Part shown: positions 57,572 through 64,000 of the stretch, piece after piece
How positions within the stretch are numbered: position 1 is the stretch's first letter
Layout: the number at the start of each line of letters is the position of its first letter
Assembly (NCBI GenBank): GCA_030142905.1
Contig: JASJOG010000003.1
Coordinates: 3,470,001-3,534,000, forward strand
From: Heliopora coerulea
Taxonomy: Eukaryota > Cnidaria > Anthozoa > Scleralcyonacea > Helioporidae
DNA length: 64,000 nt
Direction of reading: 5' to 3'
Made by a program: the position numbers and the translations under genes
The notes under the pieces: model-generated
The model's input: only the letters and a program-made list of their open reading frames with translations
Database searches by the model: none
What the model was told of the DNA's origin: nothing

Positions 57572-57984
57572 GTTGTGGCTTGATCTATTTTAAGTAGGTT
57601 TATATTTTAAATTAAAAGTTTTTATTGCAAAACCAAACAAGAATTAATCTTTCAGCAACTATAATAAACAAAAAACTTTATTACTATATTATTCAAAACT
57701 TACATTAAGATAGCTGTTCTTTCATAGTTTACATTGCTTCTATTTTTATATTATTTAACAAACACTGTATTGTTTTACTTTAAGTCTGCCATTTTGAATT
57801 TCCCATGCCTAGTTCCAGTCCCTCAACTACTGGTTTCTTAAATACATGTAGCCTGATTATAAGTTCCTGATTCCTGAATTTTTCCAGTTTCAGCCCTCTG
57901 AAGTGCCAGTCTGGTCCTTACTCTGTGCAACACATGACCAACTGATCACTAAGATGGGAAGTGTAGTTATATATTTCATATATT

Positions 57985-58400
57985 AGAGAGATGAGAGAGA
58001 TAGAGAGATAGATAGTTTATTAAAATAATTACATGGCAGCCCTGTAGCTGAATTGCATAATTAATTCACATTAGGAAAAAAATATAAGACAATAAAATAA
58101 GTATAAATAAAGCTATATATACAAATGTTGTGACATATAGAATCTCTAAAGTTTATTGTTGATCAAGCTGCACATCGATGGAATAAAAGTATTTTGGTAA
58201 CGCTTGGTATTAGTTCGAGGAATATTAAATGTTTTCTTTCTCCTAAGATTGTACTTTGGTTGGTATCTTTGAGGAAGTAATCTGTAAAATTTGTGTGATT
58301 GATCACACATAATCTTTTTGGAAAGTTTTTCACACAAATCGTGTCTCCGGCTTTGTAGTGTTGGTAGCTTGAAGTTCTTTAGATTTTGCTGGTACAACTC
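57985..58400 (-). mobile_element. LINE C-terminal tail inserted in the unnamed transposon
   Basis: The minus-strand frame 58397-58146 reads LPTLQSRRHDLCEKLSKKIM, then FYRLLPQRYQPKYNLRRKKT and NTFIPSMCSLINN. This is the terminal segment of L2/CR1/RTE-like ORF2 proteins. Its 3' end at about 57985 has a CTATCTATCTCTCT-type tail. It is 5'-truncated and sits just upstream of the transposase start. Confidence 0.78.
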
Positions 58401-58531
58401 TCCTGGAGATAAAAGGACATTGAGAGAAAAAATAACAACTAAAACAAATTGACTTGGTATCTAATATATTAAACAATACTAATATTTACCATTGACAGTG
58501 ATAATTCAGTTAAACCATGGTTAAACCACTT

Positions 58532-58563
58532 AATGTTGTACAGGACATGTCCTGTACAACATT
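58532..58563. promoter_or_regulatory. 32-bp perfect palindrome made of two inverted GTTGTACAGGAC sites
   Basis: AATGTTGTACAGGACA is followed immediately by its exact inverse. It joins two inverted copies of the element's subterminal repeat, about 960 bp upstream of the transposase ATG. It is probably a dimeric binding site for the element's own protein; this is inference. Confidence 0.55.
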
Positions 58564-59135
58564 CAGTATGTTGTATGGGACAACCATTAAATAGTATTTT
58601 TAATGCTAGCAGTAGTATAAATACAATCACCAACTGGATGTATATCTATGTGGTGATAATTTACCAGAAGTCACTAAGTTAGACAATTCTGGTATTTATT
58701 ATATAGCTGGGAGGGAGAAAATAATGTAAGAATGTGTCATACAGGACATGGCAACATAAAGTATTTATTTCTGATATATATCAAACACACTATTAATTTT
58801 ATTTTTACTAAATCACACTTTTTTGCCTTCAGAATACAGTTTTCTTCCATCCAAGTAGTAAATTCAGCTTAAATGTGTTTTTATAATCCTCAGACCAAAA
58901 AAACACTGAAAAACAAAAAAAACCAAAAAACAGTAGTACCTTTTATTTCAAGAAGTTTCTGCCTAAAATCTTATAGGTGCATATCATCATTCAAAGAAAA
59001 AAGAATAAATCCTGTAAATAAATGTGTTGGAGTAACAGAAAAGTCTACCAGCAATAGTGATAAAGAAATTTTTAATTTTACCATGCATGTCTGCTTTTTC
59101 ATGGAATCGCCAAATAGTGCCCTATAAAATAACCC

Positions 59136-59690
59136 GACGATTAACATTGTGGAATGCCAAGACCACTAGCAGGTTCAGTTGGGGGGGGGGGGGGGTTACT
59201 TGGGTTGCAATTCCCTCTGTGGAAATATATTTGAACAAAAAGGATTTTGTATTTAATTCCGTTAGAGATATCTTGAAAGTATTTTTTCTTCTTTCTTTAA
59301 ACTTCAAATATTACTTAATGTATGTCTATCTATAGGTCTATATCCGGGAGGGGAGCAGTCGGGTAGCTAGGAATTTGAAAGTGCGGGATGCAGGGGAAAT
59401 TTTAGAAAAATGTACCGACAAGATTTTAGCAATGTACAGCAAATATTAAGGAAAAATCAAATTAAACCAAACCGACAGCAAGAGAAACTTGAAGTTCGAT
59501 AAAGGAATAAATGATTCCTACTTTGTTAGCTCTGGCTGGTATAATGGTATTAAATTTCGAAAATGATTTAACGCAAAAGTACGCACATCACGTGAGCTAT
59601 GATACATACCAACGTATCTTCTTTTTCGGCCATCACTGCTCCCACAACCACTTTGTCCTGAGGGTTGACTGGATCTATTATTTTTGTCGG
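59136..59690. other. No gene recognised; 15-bp poly-G run at 59181-59195
   Basis: A run of 15 G is preceded by GTT. Frames of 75-92 codons in the area are overlapping and unrecognised. An AAAAC tract (59691-59714) leads into the next foldback's target site. Confidence 0.5.
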
Positions 59691-59786
59691 TTAAAAAACA
59701 AAACAAAACAAAACAGAATTCCAGCTCAGAATTCTTAAGTGTATCGCCATAGTGAAATAGGCAAGTCAAAAAGTTTTAAAATGTGT

Positions 59787-59828
59787 TTACTGACGTTTCG
59801 TTGCCGCGTGCAACATCTTCAGAGTGTA
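59787..59828 (-). ncRNA. Hammerhead-ribozyme-like motif (59.8 kb, left arm)
   Basis: On the minus strand: CTGAAGA, stem II GTTGC/GCAAC with a CACGCG-containing loop, GAAAC, GTC. Stem I can form between ACT before the core and AGT after GTC. ACGT leaves no loop in cis and would pair only between two molecules. Confidence 0.7.
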
Positions 59829-60019
59829 GGTTTACAACGATGAGAAAAAACTATATATATGAATCTATAATTACATATTGGAATAATTACACGGCTAACC
59901 AATAGAAAACTGGGTTAGCCGTGTAATTATTCCAATATGTAATTATTCCAATATGTAATTATTCCAATATGTAATTATAGATTCATATATATATAGTTTT
60001 TTCTCATCCCTGTAAACCT

Positions 60020-60060
60020 ACACTCTGAAGATGTTGCACGCGGCAACGAAACGTCAGTAA
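60020..60060 (+). ncRNA. Hammerhead-ribozyme-like motif (60.0 kb, right arm)
   Basis: Same as the left arm on the plus strand: CTGAAGA (60025-60031), GAAAC (60048-60052), GTC (60053-60055). The ATG of the conserved peptide is at 60097, 41 nt after the predicted cut. Confidence 0.7.
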
Positions 60061-60096
60061 ACACGTTTTAAAACTTTTTGACTTGCCTATTTCACT

Positions 60097-60183
60097 ATGG
60101 CGATACACTTAAGAATTCTGAGCTGGGCTCTGATCTTTTTATTACGATTACGCTTTCCGCCCGGAAAATCAATAGCCAAGATT
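60097..60183 (+). CDS. Conserved short reading frame of the foldback family
   Basis: 29 codons within the element: MAIHLRILSWALIF, LLRLRFPPGKSIAKI. The frame runs into flanking DNA and stops about 10 codons later, so this copy is a truncated 5' coding end. Equivalent frames are at 5834-5760 (minus, 25 codons), 6255-6287 (plus), 50855-50897 (plus), 50856-50763 (minus) and 59750-59723 (minus). Loci differ mostly at synonymous positions (AGA/CGC, TTG/CTG/CTC, TTA/CTG, GCC/GCT, CCT/CCC), which suggests protein-level selection. Its sequence is hydrophobic with a basic RLR/PPGK end. It could be the N-terminus of the parent retroelement's ORF or a short membrane peptide. I do not know a named family. 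Confidence 0.5.
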
Positions 60184-60567
60184 AAAACAGAATTCCCTAC
60201 AAACATTTTGTATTGAACGTTTTTCCCGTACTTAACTTTCGCTAGAGCTTATTTAACAATTTTTTAATTTGATTATTCAAATGCAAACGGATATCCGCGA
60301 CAGACAGGCTTAGTGTACCGACAAATGTACTGGATGTACCGACAGACCTAGTCAGGACGAAGAGGGGGGATAACTGCCCCCTGTCCTTCCCCTTGGCTAC
60401 GCTAATGGAAGGAAGATAAGATCCGTCAACCTCTGAAACTGTAATGTACTGTATTTTGAATATTTGAAATATGCTTAAGTTGGGTTTCATAATTTTGGAA
60501 ATCAGGTCAGGGCTACTGATTATAATTGTGTTCTAACACATTTTGACTATTCACAATCGTGGGTTAA

Positions 60568-60996
60568 TACACCTTTTGCTGTTCATTACCAGAAAATATA
60601 CTATGATTAACGCCAACCTCAAACTCATGAACGTAAGAATACATTCATTTTATTCAATCGACATTCATTAGCGTAGATACACAACCATTTGCATCAAAGG
60701 GCATTCCATAGCGCCAACAGACGACCATTAACACCAGTCTACTATTCATCAGGGATAATAAAATTTCAATTAGGCAAGATATTTCTCTTGCGTAATTGAA
60801 AGTTTATTAACCTAAAAGTATAGTAGATGGTGTTACTGGTAGTCTATTGGCGCTATGGAATGCCCTTTGATGCAAATGGTGACGTATCTACGCTAATGAA
60901 TGTCGATTGAATAAAATGAATGTATTTTTGCGTTAGCGAGTTTGAGGTTGGCGTGAATGATACTATATTTTCTGGTAATGAACAGGAAAAGGTGTA
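60568..60996. repeat. 430-bp hairpin (foldback), TACACCTTTT ends
   Basis: TACACCTTTTGCTGTTCATT at the left is matched by AATGAACAGGAAAAGGTGTA at the right. The arms of about 190 bp pair with few mismatches (ACGCCAACCTCAAACTC; CAAAGGGCATTCCATAGCGC and their inverses). The loop has a second short hairpin. No coding content and no convincing TSD. It ends 610 bp upstream of the Wnt start codon. Confidence 0.85.
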
Positions 60997-61606
60997 TAAG
61001 CAGTCAAAGATTGCTTTATCACAGATTGATTTGAAAGGAAGAATTGAAACAGTACTTGGAAATCACTTTCCTCAATTGCAATGTATTATGATGAAATAGC
61101 CAATAAAAGTCATTGTTTCTGATCACATTTTGTTATTAAACTGCCCACAAAATGCAGTAAATAGCGTTTCAGAGCATTAGAAAATCAAAAAATTTCCGGG
61201 GGGCATACTTCCGCCCCCCTAGAGGTTTCTCGAGGCTTCAGCACTCGCCCATCTTCCCTTTTGGAAGCTCGAACCACCTGTTTAAAATAATCCTGAATCT
61301 GCCACTGAAGGCAACTCGTATGTGTTGATATTAACTCGCCTGCTCCGTGCAAGATTATTAAAGTTTTTGTTCAACATTTAATTTAACAATTAACTAAAGG
61401 AATATCTCCTTGATAAAAATTGGAGTCATAATTTTTAAGAATTTTTAAAATTACAGTATATTTTGTTTTTAATTGAACTAGTTTATATTGTGAAATGAAA
61501 CATTCAGGATTACGGCAGTGCTCTGGTATGTCAGTGATTTGCTTATGTTTCCTGTGTTTGATCAAAATAATGTTAAGATTTGTTTGTTGTTAGTTTTTTA
61601 GTGGTA
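60997..61606. other. Presumed upstream/promoter region of the Wnt gene
   Basis: No obvious TATA box or repeat. The transcription start cannot be placed from sequence alone. The 60.6-kb foldback limits undisturbed upstream DNA to about 600 bp. Confidence 0.4.
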
Positions 61607-61674
61607 ATGAAGAACATGTGGCAGCTCTTGGTCGTATTCCTTGCGTTTGTGAATCTCCCACAAAATCAAGTCAT
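61607..61674 (+). CDS. Wnt ligand, exon 1 (signal peptide)
   Basis: The ATG at 61607 opens 22 codons plus 2 nt: MKNMWQLLVVFLAFVNLPQN and QV. This is a basic start, a hydrophobic core of about ten residues, then a polar end, as expected for a secretory signal. The exon ends at TCAT|GTGAGT, a near-consensus donor, in phase 2. It joins exon 2 (63799) in frame to give Met-Ser-Val-Gly-Arg-Lys-Arg. It was found by its link to the Wnt exon downstream; 68 bp alone would not be convincing. Intron 1 is 2124 bp. An alternative upstream first exon cannot be excluded. Confidence 0.8.
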
Positions 61675-63798
61675 GTGAGTATTAAATCACGATTAAACTT
61701 AAATCAATGAAACTTTTTGTGTTGTCACAAATATCGGATGAATATTTATACATGGAAGGTTCCATTTAAATTAGCGAATCACAAATTCATTAATTTATGT
61801 GGATTAAGTGCCAAAATATCACTGCAAGAAACTTGTATAAACTCTTTCCATGCGACATAAGACTTCTATTATTTTACTCTGGCCAGCGCCGGACGATTTA
61901 ACTCGTCAGAGGGAGAGTTCCCGCCTGGAAAGAGTTAATAACGGTGTCTTGCTTCTCAACAGTTTACGTATTATATGCGCTCATTACACTTCATCCAACA
62001 TTCTCTGATTTTCTTGAATCAAGATTAAGTAGAAAGATGATGGAATAATTTAGGCTTTTGGTGAAGTGACGTAGCTCTTTTTGAAGGCATTGATGTTATT
62101 TAACAACCACTAATACAACCACCAGGGATGGACCACTTGAAGTGAAGTATCGTTGTCTCATCGATAATCCTACAAAAAATTGAAAGAAAATTTGTCTGTC
62201 CTATAACATCTCAGTACAGTGAAATCTTCCGTCAGCGATCAGACTAACAACCATTCAAAGATGTCGCTCACAGGAGGTGTCTGCTCATGAAATGTTTGTA
62301 AAAAAAAAATAAAACTTTAAAGGGGGAACATTGCTTCAGTTAATTCTTCCAAATCAGTATTTCCACTTTTGCCGCGATGATCTATAATCACATCATAGAA
62401 CCTGCCTTTCTCAGGCATCTTAAGCTAATTTCAATTCGTCATCTTTGGGTTCATATACTGCATTGAATAAATCTCTTTTATTGTTATAATCACAACTACT
62501 ACTACTAGGACTACAACCCTTACACTCCTAACATTATAATTACTACTCCGACGTCTGCTAAATCCTCAATACTCCTATTATTATAACTTCCATTAACAAT
62601 ACCACCAACAAACATTATCACTCCCACTCACACTACCATCAATTTCAGTACCACTGGTACTATTGTCACTACCACCATCGCTACCGTTACTCCAACTCGT
62701 CATCCGCGGCCCCGTTTCTTCATGTACACTGTGACCTGTTCCGGAAACTTCCGAGAGATCCCGGATTTTTTTGTCTTCGTCACTGCCCGCACGGGGGTAG
62801 TGATTTCCCAGAATTCAGGAAATGCAGAAAAAAGATCTATCATTAAATAATAGATTTATCGATCTGTTATAACCAATTATCTGGAGAACAATAACTTGTA
62901 TTCGATTTTTGTGCGTGAAACTTGAGAACGAGCCACCAACGTTCCAGTAACGACCGACGGAACGTGTTCTACTGAAGCAAAGAAAATACAAAGAGTATTG
63001 TTTCTTACATGGCAACGTCAACAATGTTGTCTTAATAAAGTTTAATGATTTTGGATTTATATATTCAGCAGTAGATGAAAGTATTAGTTTCAAAGAAGCA
63101 TTTTTCGTAAAAGGGAATTCGTCAACCACCAATTACTTGGTGTCCCGGATGTTACTTCTAGAAAGTTGGCAACTATGTTACCAGAGCCACCGCCAACGGC
63201 GCTGCTAATGCTACTTGAACTGTTATATCTACTGTTACAGTTACTGTAACTATTATTACTTCCACTGCCACGGCTACCGCCCAGCCATTTGCCACTGCTG
63301 ATGTTAATTCTACTGTGACCCAATAAGGAGTTTAAGCAAACTCTAAGGCAACGTTTACAGTAATTTGTTCTCACAAGATATTTTTTCATTCGAAACAAAA
63401 GCAATGAATACTTTCTAGTCCCTGGACTATTTTTCAAAGCCGTCCTAGTTCTACCAACCAAGATAACGAGAGCATTTTCACGGTTTCACGGCCACGTTGG
63501 CTTATAGAGCTTAGAACGTTTTCAGTTGTTTAAATGTTGTCAAACAGACTAGAACTGCACTGACGTGTTACAGGGGCGTAAAAGTGACACCCGCTATTCA
63601 TTACACTCTCTGTGGTAGGTAGACTTATTCACATGTTTATAGTTAAGACACTGCTGTATTCCTTCTTTGTACTAGTTTACTTACACCCCCTGTTATTGAT
63701 GCTGCTACTAAGACTGATATTTCCCCATCAATAACTTGCATTTATCACCAGTAATCAGTTATGGGACAGTTTGTCTTCATTGTTTTTTGTCAATCTAG
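61675..63798. other. Wnt intron 1
   Basis: Contains a copy of the GAGTAAAAT repeat (61846-61940) and a degenerate ACT/ACC-rich trinucleotide region (62490-62700). The inverse strand at about 63190-63300 is similar in style. The 123-codon Ser/Gly-rich frame on the minus strand (63461-63090) is a product of the trinucleotide bias. Donor GTGAGT, acceptor TCTAG. Confidence 0.75.
61846..61940. repeat. Copy of the GAGTAAAAT/TTAACTC repeat in the Wnt intron
   Basis: AACTCTTTCCATGCGAC at the left and CGCCTGGAAAGAGTTAAT at the right bracket TTTTACTCTGGCCAGCGCCG and GATTTAACTCGTCAGAG. This is an inverted copy of the dispersed family with terminal inverted repeats. Confidence 0.65.
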
Positions 63799-64000
63799 GT
63801 CTGTCGGTCGGAAAAGAAGCATCGTAGATTTGCAAGATGTCTTGATGTTCAGATTTCGTTCATTTTGTGATGTATTCGAAGATTTAACTCCAAAACAGCG
63901 AAATATTTGTCATCAGCAAATGCAGCTGATGGGTAGCGTAGCAGATGGCGCAAATTTGGCAAAAAAGGAATGTGCTAGACAATTTAGAAATGAACGATGG
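63799..64000 (+). CDS. Wnt ligand, exon 2 (partial, runs off the window)
   Basis: After the acceptor TCTAG (63797-63798) the frame codes for 67 residues to the window end: RKRSIVDLQDVLMFRFR, CDVFEDLTPKQRNICHQQ, LMGSVADGANLAKKEC, ARQFRNERW. The L-T-x-x-Q-x-x-x-C, G-A-x-x-x-x-x-E-C and Q-F-R-x-x-R-W pattern is the diagnostic N-terminal Wnt signature, normally followed by NC. The protein would be a secreted, lipid-modified ligand for Frizzled receptors in axial patterning. The acylated Ser and the C-terminal Cys domain are outside the window. Which subfamily it is (there are about a dozen in cnidarians) cannot be settled from 90 residues. No frameshift or stop is seen. Confidence 0.93.

Larger units (their letters stand above)
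54895..59135 (-). mobile_element. DNA transposon of an unidentified family (about 4.2 kb)
   Basis: Candidate ends are GGGTTTAATATTAGGGC...GATTCCATG at the left (54895-54920) and its inverse at the right (59100-59135: CATGGAATCGCC...GCCCTATAAAATAACCC). The right copy has 10 bp more. Inside are one long gene (57571-55439) and repeated GT(T/C)(G/A)TA(C/T)(A/G)GGAC words near both ends: 54924, 55089, 55278, 55301, 58535, 58570, 58736. They are probable transposase-binding sites. A LINE tail is inserted at 57985-58400. No TSD was identified, so the exact ends are uncertain. I cannot assign a superfamily. Confidence 0.6.
59723..60183. mobile_element. Foldback retroelement with hammerhead-like arms, 13-bp TSD
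   Basis: Perfect direct repeats AAAACAGAATTCC (59710-59722 and 60184-60196) flank a 461-bp inverted repeat. From the outside in, each arm has the start of a short reading frame, a 41-nt leader, a hammerhead-like core and AT-rich sequence with TTCCAATATGTAATTA tandem words near the centre. The right arm is longer and carries 29 codons (MAIHLRILSWALIF, LLRLRFPPG, KSIAKI) up to the element edge; the left arm stops after 9 codons. Arms match almost perfectly, so the inversion is recent or kept by gene conversion. Confidence 0.85.

Noticed and set aside
63090..63461. Ser/Gly/Asn-rich frame antisense in the Wnt intron
   Set aside because: Arises from a degenerate trinucleotide region; it lies in the intron of a gene on the other strand.

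Overview
The window looks like nuclear DNA of a cnidarian, most likely an anthozoan (stony coral, corallimorph or anemone). It is AT-rich, gene-poor and full of decayed transposons. The host genes are animal genes with spliceosomal introns. No CRISPR arrays, operons or Shine-Dalgarno structure are seen. The assignment rests on gene families and repeat types read by eye; no database search was made.

Three host genes can be supported. (1) The 5' part of a USP38/USP35-type deubiquitinase lies on the minus strand: a long first coding exon (about 13669-14610) and a 34-codon second exon (12519-12620). Its next intron runs left through about 12 kb of nested transposons and no later exon is recognised. 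(2) A single-exon FBXL14 orthologue (F-box plus leucine-rich repeats) occupies 27387-28616, minus strand. (3) The first two exons of a Wnt ligand gene (61607-61674 and 63799 to the window end, plus strand) lie at the right edge. A weak fourth candidate is a cysteine-rich exon at 33054-33183.

Mobile DNA by region. 3.9-9.1 kb: a CR1/L2/jockey-like LINE on the minus strand, broken by a 528-bp foldback element (15-bp TSD) and a 614-bp hAT MITE (8-bp TSD), followed by a second LINE tail. 9.7-11.6 kb: a Tigger/pogo element with TIRs and TA TSD. 15.1-18.2 kb: a hAT element with 21-bp TIRs and 8-bp TSD, itself carrying a 366-bp MITE. 18.6-22.4 kb: two inverted 400-bp copies of an unidentified repeat. 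23.6-24.4 kb: two hAT-type MITEs. 26.2-26.5 kb: two head-to-head tRNA-derived SINEs. 31.9-32.5 kb: a palindromic tandem array and a foldback. 38.5-39.3 kb: a deleted hAT. 45.3-46.0 kb: a Penelope-like element (PLE) GIY-YIG remnant. 54.9-59.1 kb: a DNA transposon family I cannot name, with a 709-residue ORF broken by one stop. 59.7-60.2 kb and 60.6-61.0 kb: two more foldbacks.

The most interesting system is spread over several loci. Inverted foldbacks and the PLE remnant carry seven sequences with the hammerhead-ribozyme layout (CTGAnGA, stem II, GAAAC, GTC/GTT). In two foldbacks both arms place an ATG 32-41 nt after the predicted cleavage site. That ATG opens a short peptide (MAIHLRILSWALIF, then RLRFPPG) which differs between loci mainly at synonymous codon positions. 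A third, 135-bp foldback carries the same peptide start on both strands. This suggests retroelements whose transcripts are cut by a hammerhead just upstream of a conserved short reading frame.
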